Of a stretch of DNA of 64,000 bases, positions 25,233 to 33,723 are shown piece after piece. The translations under genes and the position numbers were made by a program. Source of the DNA: CAWUEZ02 sp963921355 (GTDB lineage: Bacteria > Pseudomonadota > Alphaproteobacteria > Thalassobaculales > Thalassobaculaceae); NCBI GenBank assembly GCA_963921355.3, contig OZ001190.1, positions 2,418,001 through 2,482,000 of the forward strand, given 5' to 3'. The first letter of the stretch is position 1. Each line of letters starts with the position of its first letter. The notes beneath the pieces are model-generated. The model was not told the DNA's origin and searched no databases. It was given only the letters and a program-made list of their open reading frames with translations.

Positions 25233-27182
25233 GTGACCGGCGGCGGAGTATCGGACGCTGGCAAGGCCCAACTACTCGCCCTGTTCAATGCCGCGGTCCA
25301 GCTGCATAGCGATGGCAAGCTCGTGGATGCGGTGCGGGCCTACGAAGTTCTGCTGCAGCGCCTGCCGGAACACCCGGATGTCACCGATCTTCTTGGCACC
25401 GCGCTTTTCCAGCTAGGCCTTCCGGAACGCGGACGACCGTTCGTCCTGCAGTCGTTGAACAAACGGCCGATCGCGGCGTCGCCATGGAACCATCTCGGCG
25501 CGATCGAGCGCAGCCTGAAGGCGGATGCGGCGGCCGCGAATGCGTTCCGCCGATCGGTCGTTCTGGATCCGGGGCAACCGGACCCGTATGTCAATCTGGC
25601 GTCCCTGTCGGGCGACGGCGGGGCGGTTGCCCGCGGCCTGACCCTGAACCGATGGGCACTCTGCGTTTCGCCCGGGTCCGGTGATGCCCGTCTGCGTCAG
25701 GGTGTTCTGTTGAGTCAGGCAGAGCGTATGGGCGAGGCGCTCGAATGGCTGTCGGACGTCTGGCGCGAAAAACCGGGCAATGCGGAGATCGCCCTTCATC
25801 TCGCGCGTGCGCTGGTTGCCGAGACTGCTCCCGAACGGGCAAGGCCGGTGCTCAAGGCCGCGCTCCTCCTGACGCCGGCGGCGGGTGAACTGCTCGGTAT
25901 GCTGTCCGCCGCCCGCAAATCCAACGAACCAGGCTCTCGGGACATCACCTGGGCGCGGGCGGCAACGTTCGTGAAATGGGCTGATCCACGGGGGTGGGGC
26001 AATCTCGCGGCCGAACTGTACCGCGACGGCCGTCTTCCGGAAGCGAGAGAAGCGGCGCGGTGCTGCCTGCTCCTGGACCCGATCTCCGAGTCCGGCCTGC
26101 GCAACCTGACGTCGGCGAGCATCAACCTGCATGCGTTCGACCTGTGCCGCCGGGTGGCGACCTGGGCGTCCGTCATCCTGCCGACGGATGCCAATGTGCG
26201 ATACGTCCTGGCGGAACTGGAGTTCAGGACAGGCGATCTGAGAACGGCGTGGCGGATGCACGAGTCCCGTCTGGGGCGCGACCAGTTCCGCCCCCGACTC
26301 AATGTTCCGCCTGCCTGGAAAGGACCGGGAACCGAAGAAGGAACCCTCCTGATCGCGTCCGAGCAGGGTATTGGCGATGAGGTGATCTTTCTGTCCTGTC
26401 TTCCCGAGTTTATCGATCGAATCCGCGCGCCGATCGTGATCGAGGTCGACAGACGATTGGTCCGGTTGATCGAACGCAGTTTTCCCGGGGTCATCGCCGT
26501 GCCCCGTCAGGTGGTTCCCGGGGATGCGCTCGGGCAGTTCTTCGACTACGCCGAGGTTACCCGCCAGTACGATGTTCGCCATGTGGTCTACCAGGGCAGT
26601 CTGCCGCTGTTCCTCGACCGGGATCGCGACCAACCGCTAGCCCGCGTCGGCTATCTGAAGCCGGATCCGGCCGAGGTCGAGCGGTGGCGCCATTGGCTGA
26701 AAACCCAGGAGGGCGGCTCCAAAGTCGGTGTGGTCTGGCGTACGGCTCAATTGACCCGTTTTCGAGCCTGGGTGCACTGCACGATTGATGATCTGGTCCC
26801 GGTCTTTCGTATTCCAGATGCCTGTTTCATCAACCTGATGTTCGGGGATGACGACAGGGAAGCGGACCTGGTGCGGTCGGCGACAGGGCGTGAACTCATC
26901 CGACCGCCCGGTCTCGACGTTTGGGAGGATATCGACGGCCTGGCGGCTCTGATGGCGGCGCTCGACGCCGTGGTCGCGGCCCGAACGGCAAACTACGCCT
27001 TCGCGGCGGCTGTCGGAGTCCCGACAATCCGCCTGGCCCAGAGTTTCATGCATATCGCCGAGGCGCGGGACTTCTTCTTTCCGAATGCCCGAGCCGTGCT
27101 GGACCGGCTGGCACCGTTCGACGGTCCGGCGGCCGGGCGAAACGCGGCAACCCTGCTCGCTGAGGTTCTGGACGCGCGCTGA
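25233..27182 (+). CDS. TPR protein with glycosyltransferase-like C-terminal domain (3)
   Basis: This 649-residue protein has a TPR-type N-terminal half (QLHSDGKLVDAVRAYEVLLQ and onward) and a C-terminal domain with LLIASEQGIGDEVIFLSCLP, PIVIEVDRRLVRLIERSFPG, VGVVWRTAQLTRFRAWV and a final ALDAVVAARTANYAFAAAVG. The GTG start at 25233 lies 13 bases after flaF, so it belongs to the flbT-flaF operon. This is the strongest positional link in the window between this TPR/GT-like family and flagellin handling. Its enzymatic activity is not proven by sequence alone. Confidence 0.75.
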   Translation: MTGGGVSDAGKAQLLALFNAAVQLHSDGKLVDAVRAYEVLLQRLPEHPDVTDLLGTALFQLGLPERGRPFVLQSLNKRPIAASPWNHLGAIERSLKADAAAANAFRRSVVLDPGQPDPYVNLASLSGDGGAVARGLTLNRWALCVSPGSGDARLRQGVLLSQAERMGEALEWLSDVWREKPGNAEIALHLARALVAETAPERARPVLKAALLLTPAAGELLGMLSAARKSNEPGSRDITWARAATFVKWADPRGWGNLAAELYRDGRLPEAREAARCCLLLDPISESGLRNLTSASINLHAFDLCRRVATWASVILPTDANVRYVLAELEFRTGDLRTAWRMHESRLGRDQFRPRLNVPPAWKGPGTEEGTLLIASEQGIGDEVIFLSCLPEFIDRIRAPIVIEVDRRLVRLIERSFPGVIAVPRQVVPGDALGQFFDYAEVTRQYDVRHVVYQGSLPLFLDRDRDQPLARVGYLKPDPAEVERWRHWLKTQEGGSKVGVVWRTAQLTRFRAWVHCTIDDLVPVFRIPDACFINLMFGDDDREADLVRSATGRELIRPPGLDVWEDIDGLAALMAALDAVVAARTANYAFAAAVGVPTIRLAQSFMHIAEARDFFFPNARAVLDRLAPFDGPAAGRNAATLLAEVLDAR

Positions 27183-27263
27183 CAGCGTGTGACAGTGACC
27201 AGCTGACCGCTTCGCCGACCGAACGCCAAAGGCTCTTCGCTCGGACATTTTTTCCGGATTGCC

Positions 27264-27282
27264 GTCGGTAGTTTCTGCCGGT
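27264..27282. promoter_or_regulatory. FlbD-enhancer-like site upstream of flagellin 3
   Basis: GTCGGTA-N5-TGCCGGT has a good right half and a degenerate left half of the CCCGGCA-N5-TGCCGGG palindrome. It is centred about 118 bases upstream of the start site predicted from the sigma-54 promoter at 27365, a normal enhancer distance. Confidence 0.45.
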
Positions 27283-27328
27283 TCGACGCCCGCGTTCGCC
27301 ACCGATCCGGTGTCGATCTTCCATAACT

Positions 27329-27354
27329 ATCTGAAAAATAAAAGATTTTCAGAT
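27329..27354. repeat. AT-rich perfect inverted repeat before flagellin 3
   Basis: Arms ATCTGAAAA and TTTTCAGAT (9 bp, perfect) are separated by 8 bases. The element lies between the enhancer-like site and the -24 box. It could be an operator, an IHF-like bend region or a weak terminator for the upstream gene; there is no T-run. Confidence 0.5.
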
Positions 27355-27364
27355 CGATCGAAAC

Positions 27365-27380
27365 TGGCCCACGGCTTGCG
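27365..27380 (+). promoter_or_regulatory. Sigma-54 promoter of flagellin 3
   Basis: TGGCCCACGGCTTGCG has exact GG-N10-GC spacing and a TTGC -12 block. The predicted start is near 27391, giving a leader of about 90 bases that contains a 6-bp hairpin (27405-27419, TCGACA/TGTCGA). Confidence 0.82.
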
Positions 27381-27479
27381 GAGATGTCGCCGGACGGACC
27401 CATTTCGACATGGTGTCGATGCCGGGGCGCGAGAGCCACGGGTGAGGGGTCAGCAGAAAGTTGACGAAGGAATAGAACG

Positions 27480-28307
27480 ATGGCGAGTAATTCCATTCTG
27501 ACCAACCCTGAAGCCCTGGTCGGCCTGCGCAACCTGCAACGGACCAACGGTCTGCTGGCCGAAACCCAGAACCGCGTCTCCACTGGTCTGAAGGTGACCG
27601 GCGCGATCGACGACGCTTCCAACTTCGCTATCGCTCAGGGCATTCGCGGCGATATCAAGGCGCTCGGCGCGATCAGCCAGAGCCTGAACAATGCCAAGGG
27701 TATCGCCAACGTCGCGATCGCCGGTTCGACGGCGGTCTCGGATCTGCTGCAGACGGTTCGTCAGAAGCTGACCGAACTGTCGAACGAAGGCATCACGACC
27801 CCCCAGCGGAACATCCTGATCTCGGATTTCGGTGAGCTCCTCTCCCAGGCGGCGAACTTCATCGACAACGCGGTCTTCAACGGCGTCAACCTGCTGGATA
27901 CCGCCGGCGCGTCCTCGAACGTGCAGACCCTGTCCAACCTGTCGGGCGGTACGCTGGCCCTGACGGCGCAGGATCTGCGGTCGCGGACGGTGTCGCTGGC
28001 CGGTGTCAGTTTGGCTAGCGCGTCTGATGCGCAAAACGTTATCGCCAACCAGTTCTCCAACCTGCAGTCCGTGGTGAACACCGCACTCGGCTCGCTCGGT
28101 GCGGAAGCCCGTGCGCTCGACCTGCAGACCACGTTCCTCGACCAGATCACCGACGCGACCGAGGAAGGCCTCGGCAACATCGTCGACGCCGATATGGCTC
28201 GGGAATCCGCCCGACTGACCGCCCTGCAGGTTCGCCAGCAGCTTGGTGTGCAGGTCCTGGGCATTGCCAACCAGGCGCCGCGGATCCTGCTCGGCCTGTT
28301 CCAGTAA
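27480..28307 (+). CDS. Flagellin 3
   Basis: This 275-residue compact flagellin is clearly homologous to the other two but more divergent (starts MASNSILTNPEALVGLRNLQ, ends LGIANQAPRILLGLFQ). It keeps NRVSTGLKVTGAIDDASNFA and the NIVDADMARESARLTALQV segment. A FlaF paralogue follows 87 bases downstream. GAAGGA precedes the ATG. It has its own good sigma-54 promoter, unlike flagellins 1 and 2, so it may be expressed at a different time. Confidence 0.94.
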   Translation: MASNSILTNPEALVGLRNLQRTNGLLAETQNRVSTGLKVTGAIDDASNFAIAQGIRGDIKALGAISQSLNNAKGIANVAIAGSTAVSDLLQTVRQKLTELSNEGITTPQRNILISDFGELLSQAANFIDNAVFNGVNLLDTAGASSNVQTLSNLSGGTLALTAQDLRSRTVSLAGVSLASASDAQNVIANQFSNLQSVVNTALGSLGAEARALDLQTTFLDQITDATEEGLGNIVDADMARESARLTALQVRQQLGVQVLGIANQAPRILLGLFQ

Positions 28308-28394
28308 TCGGCACCGGCTAGCGCGTTGCCGTCGATCTGAACCGCCACGCCCGGCGCAGTCCGGGCTGACGCGGCCTAGACGGAGGATAGGTGA

Positions 28395-28772
28395 ATGCAA
28401 GGATACGGGGCCTACAAGTCGACCCAGATCGCCACCGCGACCCAGAACGGCCGTGATCTCGAATACCGGCTGTTGGCGCAGGTTACCGGCGGTCTCATCA
28501 AGGCGCGCGACGGACAGTCGTCGCTGCAGGAGAAGCTCAACTGGATCCTGCAGAACGAGAAGGTCTGGAGCGTCTTCCTCGCCGACGTGAACCACGAGGA
28601 CAACGCTCTCCCACGCCAGCTCAAGGGTGGGATCGCGAGCCTCGCGCTGTGGGTGATCAAGGAGACCAAGCTGCTGATGTCGGACAGCGAACAGCCGCTG
28701 GACGACCTGATCGAAATCAACCGCCAGATCATGGCGGGCTTGAAGCCGGAACCCCAGAGTCTGGCGGGATAG
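28395..28772 (+). CDS. flaF: Flagellin synthesis regulator FlaF (2)
   Basis: This 125-residue second FlaF-family protein has DLEYRLLAQVTGGLIKARDG, NEKVWSVFLADVN and LPRQLKGGIASLALWVIKET. It lacks the long tail of the first FlaF. GGAGGATAGG lies upstream of the ATG. It sits directly after flagellin 3 and is separated from it by a small GC hairpin (28349-28366). A dedicated partnership with flagellin 3 is inferred from position. Confidence 0.9.
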   Translation: MQGYGAYKSTQIATATQNGRDLEYRLLAQVTGGLIKARDGQSSLQEKLNWILQNEKVWSVFLADVNHEDNALPRQLKGGIASLALWVIKETKLLMSDSEQPLDDLIEINRQIMAGLKPEPQSLAG

Positions 28773-28790
28773 GATGCGGCGCAGACAAGT

Positions 28791-28806
28791 TGGTGCGCTT
28801 CTTGCG
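28791..28806 (+). promoter_or_regulatory. Sigma-54 promoter of flgK
   Basis: TGGTGCGCTTCTTGCG has GG-N10-GC spacing and a TTGC -12 block. The predicted start near 28817 leaves a leader of about 22 bases before the flgK ATG at 28839. Confidence 0.75.
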
Positions 28807-28838
28807 TCGACAATTTGCGCCAATCACAGGATGCCGAA

Positions 28839-30275
28839 ATGAGCCTCACGAACGCCCTCTCGACTGCGACCAGCGGACTGGCTGCCGCCCAGGCCCGGAT
28901 CGATATCGCGTCGCGCAACATCGCCAATGCCCGCGTCGAGGGCTACACCCGCAAGACCCAGGAGTTGGACAGTCGCCTGGTCGGCGGCAACGCGGGCGAA
29001 GTTCGCGTCGCAGAGGTAACCCGGGACGTCAACAAGCAGCTCCAGAGGGACATCCGGGAACAGACTTCGGTGACCGAGGAACTCACGATCATCGATGACT
29101 TTATGGGCCGTCTGGAGCTCGAGTTCGGACGTCCGGAAGACAACTCCTCGATCGCCTCCAAAATCACCGACCTGAAAGACACCTTTCAGGCTCTGTCGAC
29201 CAATCCGGAATCGCCCACGGCGCAGACCGACGTCCTGCAGGCGGCTAAGAATCTGGCCCAGGCGTTCAACGATCTGTCGGACGTCATCCAGGCGCTGCGG
29301 GCCGAGGCCGATCAGCGGATTGACGACTCTGTCGACATTGTCAACGAGGCCCTGCGAAACATCGATTCCCTGAACGGTGAGATCGCGGCGCGCCAGGTGG
29401 CCGGCAAGTCCACGGCGGATCTCGAGGATGAACGCGACACCTGGGTGCTGCAACTGTCCCAAGAGATGGACATCCGAACCTTCGAGCGCGCCGACGGCTC
29501 GCTGGCGATCCTGACCGGTGCCAGCGAGTTCCTGCTCGACCAGACCGCGTCGACGCTAAGTTTCACACCGACGAATACCGTTGCGGCCGATGCGACGCTG
29601 AACGCGATCAACCTCGACAACGGTTTCAACGCCCCGTTCGCCATCACCAACAACATCAATGACGGCAAGCTCGGCGGTTTGATCCAGTTGCGCGACACGA
29701 TCCTGCCCCTGGCCCAGGACCAGCTTGACTCCCTGGCTTTTGAGCTCGCCCAGCAGTTCGACGCGATCACGGTCGGGGCGACCAACGCGAACATCGACCT
29801 CTTCGTCGATGCCGGCGGCGCAATTCCGGCCGGCGACCAGGGCTTTTCCGTCCAGATCCAGGTCAACGCGACGGTCACGGCCACGCCGACCATCCTGCGA
29901 GACGGTAACGGCGGGACCTTCGCCGTGACGGGCGTCAGTGACAGTTCACTCCCGCTGGCCATTATCGACATGTTCGACACCCGCCAGGCCTTTGTGGCGG
30001 TCACCGGTCTGAACGCCGCGTCGGCGACACTCGAGGAATTCGCCTCCGACCTGATCTCCTACCAGGCCAACCAGAAGGCCGACTATGAAAGCCAGCTCGG
30101 ATTTCAGGATCAGGTCCGCCGGCTGCTGGACGAGCGTTTTCGCGACGACAGTGGCGTGAACGTTGATCAGGAGCTGGCCAGTCTGATCCAGCTCGAAAGT
30201 GCTTTCGCGGCGTCGGCCCGGGTGCTGACGACGGTTCAGAAAGCCCTCGATGAACTCTTGGCAGCCGTACAGTAG
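28839..30275 (+). CDS. flgK: Hook-filament junction protein FlgK (HAP1)
   Basis: This 478-residue protein has the rod/hook-type N-terminus MSLTNALSTATSGLAAAQAR, IASRNIANARVEGYTRKTQ and a C-terminal LASLIQLESAFAASARVLTT. FlgK forms the first junction layer between hook and filament. The ATG at 28839 is chosen because it has AGGA upstream and follows the sigma-54 start site; an upstream TTG would place coding sequence over the start site. flgL follows 19 bases later. Confidence 0.95.
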   Translation: MSLTNALSTATSGLAAAQARIDIASRNIANARVEGYTRKTQELDSRLVGGNAGEVRVAEVTRDVNKQLQRDIREQTSVTEELTIIDDFMGRLELEFGRPEDNSSIASKITDLKDTFQALSTNPESPTAQTDVLQAAKNLAQAFNDLSDVIQALRAEADQRIDDSVDIVNEALRNIDSLNGEIAARQVAGKSTADLEDERDTWVLQLSQEMDIRTFERADGSLAILTGASEFLLDQTASTLSFTPTNTVAADATLNAINLDNGFNAPFAITNNINDGKLGGLIQLRDTILPLAQDQLDSLAFELAQQFDAITVGATNANIDLFVDAGGAIPAGDQGFSVQIQVNATVTATPTILRDGNGGTFAVTGVSDSSLPLAIIDMFDTRQAFVAVTGLNAASATLEEFASDLISYQANQKADYESQLGFQDQVRRLLDERFRDDSGVNVDQELASLIQLESAFAASARVLTTVQKALDELLAAVQ

Positions 30276-30294
30276 CGGCGGGACAGGCTAAGTC

Positions 30295-31278
30295 ATGCGA
30301 ATCTCAACCCTGAGCCAGAATCTGCGGATCGATAACTCGATCACCAGCATCCAACGCCAGATTGCCGATGCGCAGCTGCAGGTCTCCACCGGCAAGCGCA
30401 GCCAGGTCTACAGCGGCTTCGAAGGCCAGGACACGCGGCTGCTGATCACCCTCAAAGAGCAGCGGACCACGGTCGATTCCTATCTCTCGACCATCGACAA
30501 TACCCGGGTCAAGACGTCGACCATCGATGCGGTTCTGGTGCAGACGACGGAAATCGTCGAAGACCTGCGCACCAAACTCTCCGAGCAGGTCGAGGGATTG
30601 TTCGAGGAGTCCTCTCTCGCCTTGGCGACGTTCTCGAATGCCGCGATCGACCAGATCGTCAACCTGATCAACCAGACCTCGGACGGCAAATACCTGTTCA
30701 ATGGGGCCGACACCGACACCCAGCCGCTGAACGATGCGGCCACGGCCAAGGGGACCTATGCCCAGCCGGCGCTCTCCGGTGGGGCCGCCGCCATCCAGAC
30801 TGCCGCGCAGAACTTCTTTGCCGTCGATGCCAACTGGACCAACGTCTCCACACCTGTTCCCGACAACCTGACGGCGCGGATCGACGAAGGTGTCGACGTG
30901 ACCTTCGGGGAGTTCGCGAACAACGACGCCTTCGAAGAGGTGTTCGAGACGCTGTATGCGTTTGCCAACATCAACTTTGCCGACGGCGACGACGCCGAGT
31001 ACCGGAACATGGTCAACTGGGGCATCAACAAAATCGAGGGTGCCCTCGACCAGATCAACAACATGGTCGGCCAGAACGGGGTCATAGCCGGCCAGATGGA
31101 AGACCGCAAGGAGGCCCACAAAGATACGATCTCCTTGCTGAAGCAGCAGATCATCGACATCGAAGACGTTGACTCCTATGACGCCGTCGTCGAGTTCCTG
31201 ACCCTCCAGGCACAGTTGGAGGCGTCCTATCGGACGACGTCGGTTCTCCGAGGCCTGAGCCTGACCCAATTCCTGTAG
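30295..31278 (+). CDS. flgL: Hook-filament junction protein FlgL (HAP3)
   Basis: This 327-residue flagellin-family protein starts MRISTLSQNLRIDNSITSIQ, with QLQVSTGKRSQVYSGFEGQD, LINQTSDGKYLFNGADTDT, and a C-terminal coiled helix ending TTSVLRGLSLTQFL. FlgL forms the second junction layer on which filament flagellins assemble. The context directly after flgK settles the distinction from flagellin. Two hairpins follow the stop. Confidence 0.94.
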   Translation: MRISTLSQNLRIDNSITSIQRQIADAQLQVSTGKRSQVYSGFEGQDTRLLITLKEQRTTVDSYLSTIDNTRVKTSTIDAVLVQTTEIVEDLRTKLSEQVEGLFEESSLALATFSNAAIDQIVNLINQTSDGKYLFNGADTDTQPLNDAATAKGTYAQPALSGGAAAIQTAAQNFFAVDANWTNVSTPVPDNLTARIDEGVDVTFGEFANNDAFEEVFETLYAFANINFADGDDAEYRNMVNWGINKIEGALDQINNMVGQNGVIAGQMEDRKEAHKDTISLLKQQIIDIEDVDSYDAVVEFLTLQAQLEASYRTTSVLRGLSLTQFL

Positions 31279-31301
31279 GTCTTCGGGCCCTCTGAGGCGT
31301 C

Positions 31302-31349
31302 ATTAAACCCAGGATAACTGCGGGTTTGAGGGGCCGGTAGAGCCCCTTT
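31302..31349 (+). terminator. Tandem hairpins after flgL, possible weak terminator
   Basis: AAACCC/GGGTTT (loop of 11) is followed by AGGGGC/GCCCCT (loop of 7, 31329-31347) and then TTACCCTT. Short stems and a poor T-run make termination only partial at best. Confidence 0.4.
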
Positions 31350-31427
31350 ACCCTTGTGTTCTGAAGCGCAAAAGCGTACATAAGGGACTGGTTGGGAATT
31401 TGACCACGCTCCAGAATGGAGGGTCGC

Positions 31428-31820
31428 GTGGAAATCCAGCAGCAGGCGGATTTCATACGTCCGGTCTCAGTGACCGCCGAGACGGCAGACAGGACGACGG
31501 CCGTGGCCGACGAGGTGCAGACCTCGTCGGGCGAGTTCTTTGTGAGTCCGGTTCTGCGCTTCGATCCGCGCTCACTGACCGTCATCTTTCAGATTCGCGA
31601 CAGCCGCTCGGGGGACGTGACGCTCCAGTTCCCGCCGGAGCGCGCCGTCGAGCAGTACCGTCAGGACCCGTCAGCCCGTCCGTTTGTCCTGCCGCAGCCG
31701 TCGCAGGACGAGGCGGCGGAGCCGCAGGTTGACCAGGCGCCACGGGCGGCCGGTACCGGGGCTGCGGCGTCCGATCAGGCCGGATCGGAGCAGACAGGCA
31801 CGGTTGATCTCACTGCCTGA
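31428..31820 (+). CDS. FlaG-like flagellar protein
   Basis: This protein of about 130 residues has a central block PVLRFDPRSLTVIFQIRD followed by SGDVTLQFPPERAVEQYR. It fits the FlaG domain pattern (a beta-hairpin ending in GEVIRQIPPEExL). FlaG affects filament length in several bacteria. The C-terminal 50 residues are disordered, Gln/Ala/Ser rich. The GTG at 31428 is preferred because GGAGGG lies 4 bases upstream; an ATG at 31416 (no ribosome site) is the alternative. It lies between flgL and a TPR protein. Confidence 0.65.
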   Translation: MEIQQQADFIRPVSVTAETADRTTAVADEVQTSSGEFFVSPVLRFDPRSLTVIFQIRDSRSGDVTLQFPPERAVEQYRQDPSARPFVLPQPSQDEAAEPQVDQAPRAAGTGAAASDQAGSEQTGTVDLTA

Positions 31821-31934
31821 TGCAGGCTCAATGGCCGTGTTCCGATCGGCCTTGTGCGTCAATTCTTTACCCCGGTATAACAACATGTGGTACGGTCGCG
31901 AACGCCAGGAACAATTGGTGGCGGAGAGGCCCGC

Positions 31935-32894
31935 ATGACGGATCCAGACATTCTGCAGTCCAAACTGGTTGCAGCGGTGCGCCTTCACGAGGCGGGCGAG
32001 ATCGAGAAGGCCCGGGATCTGTATCTGGAGATCCTCGAGGAGGATCCGGTCAACGAACGCGCTTTGCACCTTTCCGCCCTGCTTTGTCTTCAGTTTGGTG
32101 AGAATGAGGGAGCCATCGCTTTGCTTCTGGCCGCGGCCGAAGTTGATCCCTCCAACCCCGCCTACCAGAACCACATCGGGACCGCCGAGCTGCGCTCGGG
32201 CAATCTGGATCGGGCGATGGAGTGTTTCGACCGGGCGCTGGAACTCGACGCGGACTATCCGGAGGCCCTGTTCAACAAGGCGCTGACCCTGCGGGGCATG
32301 GACGATCTGACCGGGGCCACGAAACTGCTGGACAAGGCGCTCACCCTGGACGCTACCAACGACGACCTGTTGGTCTGGCGTGGCATCCTGGCCCGCGAAT
32401 TGAGCGAGACCGGCGATGCCGTCGAGTACTTCATCAAGGCGATCGAGGCCAATCCCGACAACGTCAACGCGCTCTACCAGATGGGCGAGGCGTTCGTCGA
32501 TTTCGGTGAACTCGAGCAGGCGGAGGCGTGCTATCGGGCGGCGGTGGAGCGCGCGCCGGCCATCACGGCATTTCGGGGACGGCTGGCGAGTTGTATCGGA
32601 CAACGCGGAAGGCTGGACGAGGCTGTTCAGGAGTTTCAGAGGGCACTGGCGGAGAATCCCGATGATCCGGCGCTGCTCGGTGGGCTGGCGTTGGTGCGGG
32701 TCGAGGCCGGCGCCCTGACCGAGGCTCGGGCACTGGCCGACAAGGCGCTGAGCCAGGATGAAGACAGTATCGACGCCTATTTCGCCCTGACGCGCATTCA
32801 CGACAAGGCCGGTGAGGCTGATCAGGCGGCGATCGCGAGGGCGCGGGTTCGCGACCTGGCACCAGACAACGCCCGCTATCTCGCGAACCTTTAG
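31935..32894 (+). CDS. TPR-repeat protein
   Basis: This 319-residue soluble protein is made almost entirely of tetratricopeptide repeats (ARDLYLEILEEDPVNERALH, GNLDRAMECFDRALELDADY, GELEQAEACYRAAVERAPA, and so on; about eight units). There is no signal peptide and no glycosyltransferase-like domain, unlike the three longer TPR proteins here. The N-terminus LHEAGEIEKARDLYLEIL closely resembles that of the protein at 13752. GGAGAGG precedes the ATG at 31935. It is probably a protein-interaction scaffold; its partner is unknown. Confidence 0.8.
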   Translation: MTDPDILQSKLVAAVRLHEAGEIEKARDLYLEILEEDPVNERALHLSALLCLQFGENEGAIALLLAAAEVDPSNPAYQNHIGTAELRSGNLDRAMECFDRALELDADYPEALFNKALTLRGMDDLTGATKLLDKALTLDATNDDLLVWRGILARELSETGDAVEYFIKAIEANPDNVNALYQMGEAFVDFGELEQAEACYRAAVERAPAITAFRGRLASCIGQRGRLDEAVQEFQRALAENPDDPALLGGLALVRVEAGALTEARALADKALSQDEDSIDAYFALTRIHDKAGEADQAAIARARVRDLAPDNARYLANL

Positions 32895-32907
32895 ACCGAC
32901 CAACCCG

Positions 32908-33360
32908 TCAGAGGGTTCGACTCATCAATCCCGACGCAGCTCCGGCGCCGGCATATGCGGCATAGCCCCGGGCCGGCTTGGCCACGTGCTGGGGAGCCGG
33001 TTGCGCACTCACGCCACGGGCTTTACGCACCCCGCCGATGATCATGTTGATGACCTGGTCGGTCGCGTCCTGCGCAGCCTTCAGGGCCAGCATGTTCTCT
33101 GACAGCGTCTCCCGGAACGCTTGATAGAGGGACCGCAGTTCCTGGCGCTCTGCCTCGTTCAGGGCGTCGAAAACGGAGGTGTCCTTGTAGACGGCGCTCT
33201 GGTGGGTCTCGTAGGCCTTGGCGAGGTTCGACTTGTGGCGCTGCAGACGCTCAATGTGGTCGTACTTTTTCTCCCGCACGAGGTCGATCTCCTGGCGCAT
33301 GACGACCATCAACTGGGTCATGGATTCGACGAAATGCTGAATGAGACTACGCGCATCCAT
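32908..33360 (-). CDS. flgN: FlgN-type export chaperone
   Basis: This 150-residue, mostly helical protein (SLIQHFVESMTQLMVVMRQE, KYDHIERLQRHKSNLAKAYE) has a flexible Ala/Gly-rich C-terminus. It fits the FlgN family of chaperones that escort FlgK and FlgL to the export gate. The ATG at 33360 overlaps the stop of the rod-binding gene as TGATG, which fixes the start. It is last in flgI-flgJ-flgN. FlgN is poorly conserved, so the assignment leans on size, helices and context. Confidence 0.75.
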   Translation of the reverse strand: MDARSLIQHFVESMTQLMVVMRQEIDLVREKKYDHIERLQRHKSNLAKAYETHQSAVYKDTSVFDALNEAERQELRSLYQAFRETLSENMLALKAAQDATDQVINMIIGGVRKARGVSAQPAPQHVAKPARGYAAYAGAGAASGLMSRTL

Positions 33361-33710
33361 CACTTGACCTCCTGCAAAGCGAGCAGTTGCCGTTCGATCA
33401 CGTCGGCGACGCCGATTCCGCCCTGCCGCGCGATCCCCTTGGAGACTTCCTCGACGTAGAAATCGCGCCAGATCCCTTCCGCGTTGCCGCCGCCCATCAG
33501 ACCGCTCGTGGAGACCCCTTTGAACATATGGGTCAGCATCTGAGACACGAACTGGGCTTCGAAAGCCTCGGCCTTCTCGCGCAGGGCCTTGGCGTCGCCC
33601 GATTTGGCGGCATTCTGGATCGCCTTGGCCTGCATCTGGGCCGCGCTATCCGACCGGACCGCCGAGAGATCCGACGGGGCAAGGTTTCCGCTGGAGAGGG
33701 TGAAACTCAT
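33360..33710 (-). CDS. flgJ: Rod-binding protein FlgJ (single-domain)
   Basis: This 116-residue protein corresponds to the FlgJ N-terminal rod-binding domain only: KALREKAEAFEAQFVSQMLT, MFKGVSTSGLMGGGNAEGIW and FYVEEVSKGIARQGGIGVAD. The muramidase domain of enterobacterial FlgJ is absent, as is normal in alphaproteobacteria, where rod penetration of peptidoglycan uses a separate enzyme. It lies 13 bases after flgI and is translationally coupled to flgN. Confidence 0.92.
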   Translation of the reverse strand: MSFTLSSGNLAPSDLSAVRSDSAAQMQAKAIQNAAKSGDAKALREKAEAFEAQFVSQMLTHMFKGVSTSGLMGGGNAEGIWRDFYVEEVSKGIARQGGIGVADVIERQLLALQEVK

Positions 33711-33723
33711 CGCTCCGCTCCTC

